A DNA stretch of 11,715 nt, taken from the NCBI GenBank assembly GCA_025964935.1, contig JAOPXW010000112.1, forward strand, positions 1 through 11,715, given 5' to 3'. The notes beneath the pieces were generated by a model. It saw only the letters and a program-made list of their open reading frames with translations, had not been told where the DNA came from and searched no databases. The translations under genes were made by a program, and so were the position numbers. Positions 1 to 5,722 of this stretch are shown one piece after another (within the stretch, counting starts at the first letter, position 1; every line of letters begins with the position of its first letter). Origin of the DNA: Friedmanniella sp. (GTDB lineage: Bacteria; Actinomycetota; Actinomycetes; Propionibacteriales; Propionibacteriaceae).

Positions 1-2
1 CC

Positions 3-1061
3 GCACCGGCGACCCCGGGCCCCGCCGGCGGGGGCTCCGCCCCGCCGGTCCCGCAGCCGCAGGGTCTGACGGCCGAGCAGCTCGCGGCCCAGCTCGCCCG
101 GCAGCAGTGGGCCCAGCAGGTCGCGCAGCTGACGGCCGCGGTGACCCAGGCCGACGACGGGATCAGCCAGCTGGACGAGCAGCTGTCCAGCCTGGCCGAC
201 CAGGTCCGCAAGACGGCCGACCAGCGGGCTCAGCAGACCGAGCTGAGCGACGAGCAGAAGGCCCTGGCCGACGTCCGGGCCACGCCGCTCACCGTGGCCG
301 ACCTGGCCAAGGTGACGAGCGTGCAGGCCCCCAGCACGGTGACCCACATCGACGGCACCCGGGCCGTGACCGTCTCCGGCACCCCGGACACGACCGACCT
401 CGGCGCGCTGACCAAGACCCTGCAGACCAAGATCGACGCGCTGGACAACGTCCCGTCCGGGGTGACCGTCGCGCTCGGCGGGGCCTCGCAGGACCAGCAG
501 GACGCGTTCCGTCAGCTCGGTCTGGCCATGCTGCTGGCGATCGTCCTGGTGTTCCTCATCATGGTGGCCACCTTCCGGAGCCTGGTGCAGCCGCTGATCC
601 TGCTGGTGTCGATCCCCTTCGCGGCCACCGGCGCGGTCGCGGCGCTGCTGCTGACCGACACGGCCCTGGGCGTGCCGTCCATGGTCGGGCTGCTGATGCT
701 GATCGGGATCGTGGTCACCAACGCCATCGTGCTGATCGATCTGATCAACAAGTACCGCGAGCGGGGCGAGGACCTGACGTCGGCGGTGACCGACGGGGCT
801 CGGCTGCGGTTGCGACCGATCATCATGACCGCCACCGCGACGATCTTCGCGCTGATCCCGATGGGGCTGGGGCTGACCGGTGGGGGAGCCTTCATCTCCC
901 GTCCGCTGGCCGTGGTGGTGATCGGCGGGCTGGTCAGCTCGACCCTGCTGACCCTGCTGCTGGTCCCGGTGCTCTACAGCCTGGTCGAGCGGCGCGGCGA
1001 GCGTCGCCGCGTCCGGGCGCTCCAGACCCAGGCCCCGCCGCCGGAGCCGACTCCGGCCTGA
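3..1061 (+). CDS. RND-family efflux pump permease, C-terminal part (5' end outside window)
   Basis: The open frame runs in from the left edge and stops at TGA 1059-1061; 352 residues are visible. The last 180 or so residues match the C-terminal membrane half of AcrB-type (HAE1) RND pumps: five hydrophobic segments near residues 172-191, 196-216, 224-248, 273-290 and 304-326, corresponding to AcrB TM8-TM12, with the family-typical stretches IGIVVTNAIVLIDL and RLRLRPIIMTATA. Such pumps export drugs or lipophilic compounds using the proton gradient. Before TM8 lies the end of the second extracytoplasmic domain (LGGASQDQQDAF just before the membrane). Residues 1-90 are odd for the family: a Pro/Gly/Ala stretch followed by a Gln-, Asp- and Ala-rich segment that looks like a coiled coil. 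The Arg-rich tail after TM12 is cytoplasmic. A GC hairpin follows the stop. Substrate unknown; family assignment is firm. Confidence 0.9.
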   Translation, partial: APATPGPAGGGSAPPVPQPQGLTAEQLAAQLARQQWAQQVAQLTAAVTQADDGISQLDEQLSSLADQVRKTADQRAQQTELSDEQKALADVRATPLTVADLAKVTSVQAPSTVTHIDGTRAVTVSGTPDTTDLGALTKTLQTKIDALDNVPSGVTVALGGASQDQQDAFRQLGLAMLLAIVLVFLIMVATFRSLVQPLILLVSIPFAATGAVAALLLTDTALGVPSMVGLLMLIGIVVTNAIVLIDLINKYRERGEDLTSAVTDGARLRLRPIIMTATATIFALIPMGLGLTGGGAFISRPLAVVVIGGLVSSTLLTLLLVPVLYSLVERRGERRRVRALQTQAPPPEPTPA

Positions 1062-1087
1062 CCCCGTCCCGACCAGTCCTGCCGCAC

Positions 1088-1113
1088 CGGCCCCGCCCCG
1101 ACCGGGCGGGCCG
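1088..1113. terminator. GC hairpin after the RND gene
   Basis: Arms CGGCCCCGCCC (1088-1098) and GGGCGGGCCG (1104-1113) pair over 10 bp with one bulged C and a 5-nt loop. It lies 27 nt after the RND stop codon and just beyond the 3' end of the minus-strand gene remnant. No T-run follows, as is common in high-GC actinobacteria, so termination is inferred from position and strength. Confidence 0.5.
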
Positions 1114-1115
1114 CC

Positions 1116-1255
1116 TCAGTCCTGGTGGTCGCCGGTGGCGCCGTCCAGCAGCTCCCGCACCAGGTCCAGGTGACCGGCATGCCGGGGGTCTCCTCGATCA
1201 CGTGGATCAGGAGCCAGCGCATGGTCACGTCCTAGCCGAAGTGCGCGACGCCGGC
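1116..1255 (-). pseudogene. DinB/DUF664-family protein, decayed C-terminal remnant
   Basis: Read on the minus strand, this stretch carries the typical C-terminus of DUF664/DinB-like (mycothiol transferase-like) proteins: DVTMRWLLIHVIEET, then, after a one-base shift, HAGHLDLVRELLDGATG and a TGA stop at 1118-1116. The two halves are in different frames; inserting one base in the G-run near 1181-1188 restores Pro-Arg-His and a continuous reading. A TAG codon (1234-1232) also interrupts the frame just before DVTMRW. Only some 45 codons remain, and I see no recognisable N-terminal part upstream, where the methyltransferase leader now lies. Intact family members are four-helix metal-binding proteins of roughly 160-180 residues. 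Two independent lesions plus truncation argue for a true relic and not a single read error. Confidence 0.7.
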
Positions 1256-1320
1256 CGGATGGGGCGACGCTACTGCGCGGGTCGGACAGTTCGGCGGTGA
1301 CGGCGCAATGGGAGGCCGCC

Positions 1321-1353
1321 GGGTTCCGTGTCCAGCCGGGGACACCCGGACCC
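1321..1353. repeat. Imperfect inverted repeat upstream of the methyltransferase gene
   Basis: GTGTCC (1328-1333) and GGACAC (1340-1345) form a perfect 6-bp stem around a 6-nt loop. The flanks GGG(T)TCC and GGACCC extend it by 6 bp with small bulges. It lies 43 nt before the GTG start, just upstream of a weak -10-like CATACT (1360-1365). It could be an operator or a leader hairpin; nothing decides between them. Confidence 0.4.
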
Positions 1354-1380
1354 GCTCGGCATACTGGTGCGACCGCGACG

Positions 1381-1386
1381 AAGGAG
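1381..1386 (+). promoter_or_regulatory. Ribosome binding site fixing the methyltransferase start
   Basis: AAGGAG ends 9 nt before GTG 1396. It makes that GTG a much better start than the in-frame GTG at 1297, whose extra 33 codons read through the hairpin region and resemble no part of the family. Confidence 0.75.
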
Positions 1387-1395
1387 TGCTGTGCT

Positions 1396-2244
1396 GTGCT
1401 GCGAGAGCTGATCGTCCGTCACGTCAAGCCGGTGCTGCCGCCCGGGCTCTATCAGGGGCTGCGGCGGCTGGACCCGACCGCCGGTGAGCGCGACGCGGCG
1501 CGCGAGGCGCGGCAGGCCGCGGCGGCCGCCCGGTCCGCCCGGAAGCCGCGGCGTACGGCGGTGCCGATGGCCGAGCGCGACCTGACCTGGCTGGCCAAGC
1601 ACTTCGGCACGGACAAGTGGGGACCGCACCGCTATCCGCCGCACTACGAGCGTCACCTGGTGCACCTGAAGAACGAGGCCTTCACGCTGCTCGAGCTCGG
1701 GATCGGCGGCTACAAGAAGGAGGGCACCGGCGGGGCCTCGCTGCGGATGTGGCGCGAGTTCTTCCCCCGGGCCCAGATCCTCGGCCTGGACATCGTGGAC
1801 AAGTCCTTCGTGAACGCGGACCGGATCCGGGCCTACCACGGCAGCCAGACCGACGCCGAGCTGCTGCGGCGCATCGTCGCCGACGCGGACAACCTGCAGG
1901 TGGTGATCGACGACGGCAGCCACCGCAGTGACCACATCATCGAGACGTTCGGCGTGCTCTTCCCGCTCCTGCCGATCGGCGGGATCTACGCGATCGAGGA
2001 CACCCAGACCTCCTACTGGGAAGGCTACGGCGGCTCCCATGACCTGACGGCCTCGCACACCTCGATGGCGTTCGTGAAGACCCTGCTGGACGACCTCAAC
2101 TACGAGGAGTTCACCAAGGCCGGCTACCAGCCCACCTACACCCAGCGCTACGTCGTGGCCGTGCACGCGTACCACAACCTGGTGGTGATCGAGAAGGGCG
2201 ACAACAACGAGAAGCGGCACGGCCCCGACGTCGCGGCACCCTAG
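1396..2244 (+). CDS. Class I SAM-dependent O-methyltransferase, MycE/TylE-like (sugar O-methyltransferase)
   Basis: A 282-residue protein from GTG 1396. Residues 62-91 (DLTWLAKHFGTDKWGPHRYPPHYERH...) and the methyltransferase core resemble the catalytic domain of macrolide-sugar O-methyltransferases such as MycE and TylE and the tetracenomycin/elloramycin rhamnosyl methyltransferases. The SAM-binding glycine motif is ELGIGG (100-105), followed by LRMW and LDIVDKS (131-137). The metal site of this family is recognisable: IDDGSH (171-176) supplies an Asp and the presumed catalytic His, and IED (200-202) supplies the second acidic pair. Characterised relatives methylate a hydroxyl of a deoxysugar on a natural product and need Mg2+. 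MycE itself has a long N-terminal domain; here it is replaced by a basic, Ala/Arg-rich stretch (residues 23-56). No glycosyltransferase or other biosynthetic gene lies nearby, so the acceptor is unknown; a cell-surface glycan is possible. Confidence 0.83.
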   Translation: MLRELIVRHVKPVLPPGLYQGLRRLDPTAGERDAAREARQAAAAARSARKPRRTAVPMAERDLTWLAKHFGTDKWGPHRYPPHYERHLVHLKNEAFTLLELGIGGYKKEGTGGASLRMWREFFPRAQILGLDIVDKSFVNADRIRAYHGSQTDAELLRRIVADADNLQVVIDDGSHRSDHIIETFGVLFPLLPIGGIYAIEDTQTSYWEGYGGSHDLTASHTSMAFVKTLLDDLNYEEFTKAGYQPTYTQRYVVAVHAYHNLVVIEKGDNNEKRHGPDVAAP

Positions 2245-2330
2245 ACCGGAAGCCGCACCGGGGCGCCGGGTCGGCCCAGGAAACTGCCACGATTGTGTAA
2301 CGGCTGCCCTCGCGGCCAACCACTCCGTCA

Positions 2331-2359
2331 CAGTCTCCTTACGCTGGCCCCAGTCTCCT
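2331..2359. repeat. Short direct repeat upstream of the muramidase gene
   Basis: CAGTCTCCT occurs at 2331-2339 and again at 2351-2359, a 20-bp period or about two helical turns, followed in both copies by similar CGC(T)GG bases. It lies 80-108 nt before the muramidase start and could be a regulator site. The rest of 2245-2438 shows no clear promoter or terminator. Confidence 0.35.
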
Positions 2360-2438
2360 CGCGTGGTCGGGGGCTGGCCCGGCTGGCGCCGGGACAGGCG
2401 GGGACATTCGTACCGGTGCTCAGACCAAAGGACCCCCC

Positions 2439-3317
2439 GTGACCTTGCCCCGCCTCCTCCGACGCCGTTCCGCGGCCACCCTGCTCGCCGTCGCCGCCGG
2501 TCTGACCGGCGCGGCTGGAGCACCGGCGGCGGCGCAGTCCACCCCCCACCAGCTGACTGTGGTCGCGACCCGTGCGGGTCTGCAGCCGGGGAACGCCACG
2601 ATGGGCTGGAGTCACCAGGCGGCCACCCGCTCGCTCGCTCCCGTCCCGCCCTCGGCCGCCTCGACCAGTGCGTTCACCCCCACCGGGGTCCTGGGCATCG
2701 ACGTGGCCAGCTACCAGAAGAACATCAGCTGGCCGACCTGGGCGGCGGCCGGTCGGCAGTTCGCCTACGTCAAGGCCACCGAGGGTGCGTACTACAAGAA
2801 CCCCTACGCCGCCCAGCAGTCCGGCGGCGCGTACGCGGTCGGCATGATGCGGGGCGCCTACCACTTCGCCAACCCCAAGTCCTCGAGCGGCAAGACGCAG
2901 GCGGGTTACTTCGTCAAGAACGGCGGCGCCTGGACGCTGGACGGCCGGACCCTGCCCGGGGTCCTCGACATCGAGTACAACCCGTACGGGGCCACCTGCT
3001 ACGGCCTCAGCCAGGCCAACATGGTGGCCTGGATCGCCGCCTTCACCACCGAGTACAAGCGGCTGACGACGCGCGACGCCGTCATCTACACCACGGCCGA
3101 CTGGTGGAAGCGGTGCACCGGCAACACCACCCGGTTCACCACCACCAACCCGCTGTGGGCGGCCCGCTACGGCACCACCACCCCCGGTACGCTGCCGGGC
3201 GCCTGGCGCACCGCCACCTTCTGGCAGTACACCTCGACCCCGCTCGACCAGGACCGCTTCAGCGCCTCCTTCGAGCGCCTGGTGGTCCTGGCCAACGGTT
3301 TCGTGGCCAAGGGCTGA
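2439..3317 (+). CDS. Secreted GH25 lysozyme (1,4-beta-N-acetylmuramidase)
   Basis: A 292-residue protein starting at GTG 2439, with AAAGGA (2427-2432) 6 nt upstream. Residues 1-32 are a Sec-type signal peptide: LLRRR, a hydrophobic Ala/Leu core and an AAA cleavage region near residue 32. A low-complexity linker (about 33-82) leads to a complete GH25 domain (83-290). Expected catalytic acids are visible: Asp88 in GIDVASYQ, Asp177 and Glu179 in VLDIEYN, and an Asp in LDQDRF near the end (270 or 272). WQYTS (262-266) is also typical. Cys187 and Cys226 could form a disulfide. GH25 enzymes cut the MurNAc-GlcNAc bond of peptidoglycan. There is no separate wall-binding domain, so it is probably released or acts on the cell's own wall during growth. 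The gene stands alone and converges on the small acidic-protein gene. Confidence 0.95.
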   Translation: MTLPRLLRRRSAATLLAVAAGLTGAAGAPAAAQSTPHQLTVVATRAGLQPGNATMGWSHQAATRSLAPVPPSAASTSAFTPTGVLGIDVASYQKNISWPTWAAAGRQFAYVKATEGAYYKNPYAAQQSGGAYAVGMMRGAYHFANPKSSSGKTQAGYFVKNGGAWTLDGRTLPGVLDIEYNPYGATCYGLSQANMVAWIAAFTTEYKRLTTRDAVIYTTADWWKRCTGNTTRFTTTNPLWAARYGTTTPGTLPGAWRTATFWQYTSTPLDQDRFSASFERLVVLANGFVAKG

Positions 3318-3326
3318 CGACCGGGT

Positions 3327-3342
3327 CGCCCCGTCAGGGGCG
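3327..3342. terminator. Hairpin between convergent muramidase and acidic-protein genes
   Basis: CGCCCC (3327-3332) and GGGGCG (3337-3342) pair perfectly around a GTCA loop, 9 nt after the muramidase stop, with CGAC/GTCG able to extend the stem across a bulge. It is followed by a perfect 14-bp palindrome (3345-3358) and a 10-bp palindrome (3362-3371) over the stop codon of the opposing gene. It could end transcripts from both sides. Confidence 0.55.
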
Positions 3343-3362
3343 GTCGGCGAGCTCGCCGAGGG

Positions 3363-3530
3363 TCAGCTGACGTCCTCGTCGGACTCGTCGGCGGTGCCGG
3401 CCAGGTCGGCCGGGTTGACGGTGCCCTGGGGGTCGTCCTCGACGCTCAGGCCGCCGTACTCCTGGGGGTCGTCCATGTCCGCACCCTCGGGGTCGCGGGG
3501 GGCGGGGGTTTCGGTGGGGTCGCTCGACAC
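3363..3530 (-). CDS. Highly acidic small protein (55 aa), function unknown
   Basis: I do not recognise a named family. The frame starts at GTG 3530, with AGGAG (3540-3536) 5 nt upstream, and ends with TGA at 3365-3363. The product has 17 Asp/Glu, one Arg, no Lys, His or Cys, and many Pro, Gly and Thr, so it is probably disordered, soluble and cytosolic. The middle, EYGGLSVEDDPQGTVNPADL, looks less random than the ends and would be the part to search for conservation. The frame stays open further upstream (to 3782), but that extension is Arg/Pro-rich, has no ribosome site and looks non-coding. A -10-like TAGGAT lies about 50 nt upstream. It is divergent from the GH13 gene and convergent with the muramidase gene; neither suggests a role. 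Confidence 0.6.
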   Translation of the reverse strand: MSSDPTETPAPRDPEGADMDDPQEYGGLSVEDDPQGTVNPADLAGTADESDEDVS

Positions 3531-3582
3531 GGTGACTCCTGTCTCGGGCCGGGCATCGCTGTCCGGCGGGGCTGATCGTCCC

Positions 3583-3588
3583 ATCCTA
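3583..3588 (-). promoter_or_regulatory. Possible -10 element for the acidic small-protein gene
   Basis: On the minus strand TAGGAT (3588-3583) fits the TANNNT pattern of actinobacterial -10 boxes and would give a 5' leader of about 45 nt. No convincing -35 is seen at the right distance (the hexamer there is AAAAGT). Confidence 0.3.
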
Positions 3589-3611
3589 GGAGCGGGCGTG
3601 GTACGACTTTT

Positions 3612-3634
3612 GCGAACGGGCCACGCGAAGGGCC
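3612..3634. repeat. Tandem GCGAA(C)GGGCC direct repeat
   Basis: GCGAACGGGCC (3612-3622) is followed 13 bp later by GCGAAGGGCC (3625-3634). The GCGAACG core appears again in the right arm of the hairpin at 3674-3685. The spacing and its place between two divergent genes suit a transcription factor site; this is inference. Confidence 0.35.
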
Positions 3635-3655
3635 TCCGGCGGGCTACGGTCAACT

Positions 3656-3685
3656 GCGTTCGCGGCCTGGGGGGGCCGCGAACGC
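3656..3685. repeat. Perfect 12-bp inverted repeat upstream of the GH13 gene
   Basis: GCGTTCGCGGCC (3656-3667) and GGCCGCGAACGC (3674-3685) are perfectly complementary around a 6-nt TGGGGG loop. It is 118 nt before the GH13 start, in a divergent intergenic region, so it is not positioned as a terminator of either neighbour. It could be an operator palindrome or a structured part of a GH13 leader RNA. Confidence 0.6.
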
Positions 3686-3747
3686 CCAACCAGCAGCCGG
3701 TCGGGAACGGGGTCGTGCCGCCCCTGCCGTGCCGAGGGCCGGGGGTC

Positions 3748-3776
3748 GCGTGGGAGGGTGAGGTTTTCCTCCACGC
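3748..3776. repeat. Second hairpin in the GH13 leader region
   Basis: GCGTGG-G-AGG (3748-3757, one bulged G) pairs with CCTCCACGC (3768-3776) over 9 bp, leaving a 10-nt loop that ends in TTTT. It ends 26 nt before the GH13 start codon. The rest of 3541-3802 shows no gene. Confidence 0.4.
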
Positions 3777-3802
3777 ACGCACGTGCAGATTGTGAGCCAG
3801 GA

Positions 3803-5104
3803 GTGTCGAACTGGGTTGAGCACGTGGTCTGGTGGCAGGTCTACCCGCTCGGGTTCGTGGGCGCGGAACCGGAGCTGGCCGGGGCCCACCCGGAGCCGCA
3901 CCGCCTGCAGCGGCTGACCGGCTGGCTCGACCACCTGGTCTCGCTGGGCTGCAACGGGCTGGCCCTGGGGCCGATCTTCACCTCCAGCACCCACGGCTAC
4001 GACACCGTGGACTACTTCTCCATCGACCCCCGCCTCGGCGACGACGGGGACTTCGACGCCCTGGTGGCGGCCTGCCGCGAGCGCGGCATCCGGATCCTCC
4101 TCGACGGGGTCTTCAACCACGCCGGCCGTGACTTCCCCCCGGTGGCGCAGGCCTTCGCCCAGGGCCCCGGCTCCGAGGCCGCCCAGTGGGTCACGCTCTA
4201 CGACAACGGCCCCGCGGGTCTGAGCGCCAACTACTTCGAGGGCCACGACCAGCTGGTCGAGCTCAACCACGACGCACCGGCCGTCCAGCAGCACGTCCGC
4301 GATGTGATGCTGCACTGGCTCGGACGGGGGGCCGACGGCTGGCGGCTCGACGCGGCGTACGCGGTGCCCGCCTCGTTCTGGGCCGCGGTGCTGCCGGCGG
4401 TCCGCGAGCAGTACCCCGACGCCTGGTTCGTCGGGGAGATGATCCACGGGGAGTACGCCGCCTACGTCGCCGAGTCCGGCCTCGACTCCGTGACCGCCTA
4501 CGAGCTGTGGAAGGCGGTCTGGTCCTCGCTCAAGGAGGTCAACCTCCACGAGCTGCAGTGGACGCTGGGTCGTCACAACGACCTCGTCGACGCCTTCGTG
4601 CCCATGACCTTCCTCAGCAACCACGACGTCACCCGGGTCGCCAGCACCATCAACGACCCGCGGCACCTGCCGCACGCCATCGCCCTGTTGGGCTTCGTCC
4701 CGGGGGTGCCCTCGGTCTACTACGGCGACGAGTTCGGCCTCCGGGCGGTGAAGGAGGACCGGGCCGGCGGGGACGACGCGGTCCGGCCGGAGATGCCCGA
4801 CGAGCGCGGCCTCTTCGGTGAGGGCGACAGCGCGGTGGAGGCGGTCTACCGCCAGGTCATCGGCATCCGGCGCCGGCACCCGTGGCTGACCGACGCCCGG
4901 ATCTCGACCTCGGGGGTGGCCAACGAGCACATGCTGATCACCGCCCGCTCCCGCACCGACGAGACGATCGCGCTGGGCCTGCTGCTGAACCTGGCCGACG
5001 AGCCCGCCCCGCTGCCGCCGGGCAGCACGGTGGTGGACTCCCTGACCCCGGTGTCCGGCGGTCAGCTGCCCGGTCACTCGTGGGCGGTGCTCTCGGGGGT
5101 CTGA
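3803..5104 (+). CDS. GH13-family alpha-glucan-active enzyme (alpha-amylase/cyclomaltodextrinase-like)
   Basis: A 433-residue single-domain protein. All four conserved GH13 regions are present: DGVFNH (101-106), GWRLDAAYA (179-187, nucleophile Asp183), VGEM (210-213, acid/base Glu212) and FLSNHD (270-275, transition-state Asp275). The opening VVWWQVYPLGF (8-18) is typical of small intracellular members. There is no signal peptide and no carbohydrate-binding module, so it probably acts on maltodextrins or related alpha-glucosides in the cytoplasm. The barrel is short compared with amylases of 500 or more residues, with a trimmed C-terminal sheet domain (about 350-433). The start is chosen from family similarity (SNWVEHVVWWQVYP); its AGGAG overlaps the GTG and the only other upstream site is a weak GTGAG (3792-3796), so the exact start is less certain. 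Its last 31 bp overlap the opposing Nudix gene. Exact substrate cannot be told. Confidence 0.92.
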   Translation: MSNWVEHVVWWQVYPLGFVGAEPELAGAHPEPHRLQRLTGWLDHLVSLGCNGLALGPIFTSSTHGYDTVDYFSIDPRLGDDGDFDALVAACRERGIRILLDGVFNHAGRDFPPVAQAFAQGPGSEAAQWVTLYDNGPAGLSANYFEGHDQLVELNHDAPAVQQHVRDVMLHWLGRGADGWRLDAAYAVPASFWAAVLPAVREQYPDAWFVGEMIHGEYAAYVAESGLDSVTAYELWKAVWSSLKEVNLHELQWTLGRHNDLVDAFVPMTFLSNHDVTRVASTINDPRHLPHAIALLGFVPGVPSVYYGDEFGLRAVKEDRAGGDDAVRPEMPDERGLFGEGDSAVEAVYRQVIGIRRRHPWLTDARISTSGVANEHMLITARSRTDETIALGLLLNLADEPAPLPPGSTVVDSLTPVSGGQLPGHSWAVLSGV

Positions 5105-5553
5105 GGGCCGTGCCCGCGGAGCCGCCGCCGGACGGCGGCCACGATGGGCTCGTCGGGACCCAGCCAGGGCAGGTCCAGAACGGTGCCGGCCCCGACCCAC
5201 CGCAGCTCGTCGTGGGCCTCGCCGGCCACCGGGTCGCCGCCGGCCAGCACGCACCACCAGGTCCGCATCACCAGACCGTCGGTCAGGGGCCAGGGTCCGC
5301 CGTCAGCCGCGGTCAGCTCCTGCCCGCGCCGTACCGTGACGGCCAGCTCCTCGGCCAGCTCGCGGTCCAGGGCCGCCTCGGCGGTCTCGCCGGGCTCGAC
5401 CTTGCCGCCCGGGAACTCCCACTGCCCGGCCAGGGCCGGCGGCCGGGAGCGGCGGGCGGCGAGCAGCCGGCGGGGCTGGTGCAGGTCGTCGACGATGATT
5501 GCGCCGACCACCAGCGCAGGGGAGGTCACCGCCGTACGGTACCGGTCACCCAT
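5074..5553 (-). CDS. MutT-type Nudix hydrolase ((8-oxo-)dGTP diphosphatase-like)
   Basis: A 159-residue protein from ATG 5553; GTG 5529 (VTSPALVV) is an alternative start, and neither has a clear ribosome site. The Nudix box lies at residues 50-72: Gly50, Glu56, then RELAEELAV (64-72), matching Gx5Ex7REUxEExGU except that the final Gly is Ala71. It is preceded by QWEFPGGK, the usual MutT strand-loop. Members hydrolyse nucleoside diphosphate-X compounds with Mg2+; the compact size and the LAGQWEFPGGKVEPGET pattern point to the MutT group that removes oxidised dGTP and related nucleotides in the cytosol, although substrates in this group are hard to predict. The 3' end overlaps the convergent GH13 gene by 31 bp, and the gene is divergent from the exporter gene. 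Confidence 0.92.
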   Translation of the reverse strand: MGDRYRTAVTSPALVVGAIIVDDLHQPRRLLAARRSRPPALAGQWEFPGGKVEPGETAEAALDRELAEELAVTVRRGQELTAADGGPWPLTDGLVMRTWWCVLAGGDPVAGEAHDELRWVGAGTVLDLPWLGPDEPIVAAVRRRLRGHGPQTPESTAHE

Positions 5554-5559
5554 AAGCGT

Positions 5560-5589
5560 TTGCCGGTTGTCAGTGGCACCTCCTAGCGT
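5560..5589 (+). promoter_or_regulatory. Predicted promoter of the DHA2 exporter gene
   Basis: TTGCCG (5560-5565) and TAGCGT (5584-5589) are separated by 18 bp and fit a sigma-70-like actinobacterial promoter. Transcription would begin near 5596, leaving about 127 nt of leader. Confidence 0.5.
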
Positions 5590-5602
5590 GGTCTCCAGGA
5601 GG
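5579..5602. repeat. Inverted repeat CCTCCT-N12-AGGAGG over the exporter promoter
   Basis: CCTCCT (5579-5584) and AGGAGG (5597-5602) are perfect mirror arms spanning the predicted -10 box and start point of the exporter. It could be an operator. Each arm also reads as a Shine-Dalgarno sequence on one strand, but neither is well spaced from a start codon (16 nt before ATG 5620 on plus, over 20 nt before ATG 5553 on minus). Confidence 0.45.
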
Positions 5603-5619
5603 ACCCCCCCACCCCGGCG

Positions 5620-5715
5620 ATGAGTTCGGGAGCGGTGGTGAGTCTGACTTCCAGGTCGGCTCGCGCCGGCCCGACGGCAGCGCGGCCGGGACCCGGATCG
5701 ACCCAGCGAAGGTAG
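5620..5715 (+). CDS. Possible 31-codon leader ORF upstream of the exporter
   Basis: ATG 5620 opens 31 codons (MSSGAVVSLTSRSARAGPTA...) ending at TAG 5713-5715, 7 nt before the exporter ATG. A perfect AGGAGGA (5597-5603) lies 16 nt upstream, farther than usual. The peptide is rich in Ser, Ala, Arg and Pro and resembles nothing I know. Leader ORFs are known before some actinobacterial drug-resistance genes, where ribosome stalling controls expression, which is the only reason to list it. It may be chance. Confidence 0.25.
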   Translation: MSSGAVVSLTSRSARAGPTAARPGPGSTQRR

Positions 5716-5722
5716 GCGGCTC

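Noticed and set aside
1297..1395. A 33-codon N-terminal extension of the methyltransferase
   Set aside because: It has no ribosome site and runs through an inverted repeat, whereas GTG 1396 has AAGGAG at good spacing.
2279..2331. GTAAC (2297-2301) and GTCAC (2327-2331) as an MtrA-type site before the muramidase gene
   Set aside because: The two words are about 25 bp apart and do not form the closely spaced direct repeat expected of that regulator. I also saw no c-di-AMP riboswitch pattern here.
3650..5257. Long minus-strand ORF of 535 codons opposite the GH13 gene, and similar long ORFs opposite other genes
   Set aside because: Long antisense frames are expected in 70% GC DNA. They are Arg-, Gly- and His-rich and show no domain, while the plus-strand frame has all GH13 motifs.
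5505..5530. GTG 5529 as the Nudix start instead of ATG 5553
   Set aside because: It is plausible from family length, but it has no better ribosome site than the ATG. I kept the ATG and noted the alternative.
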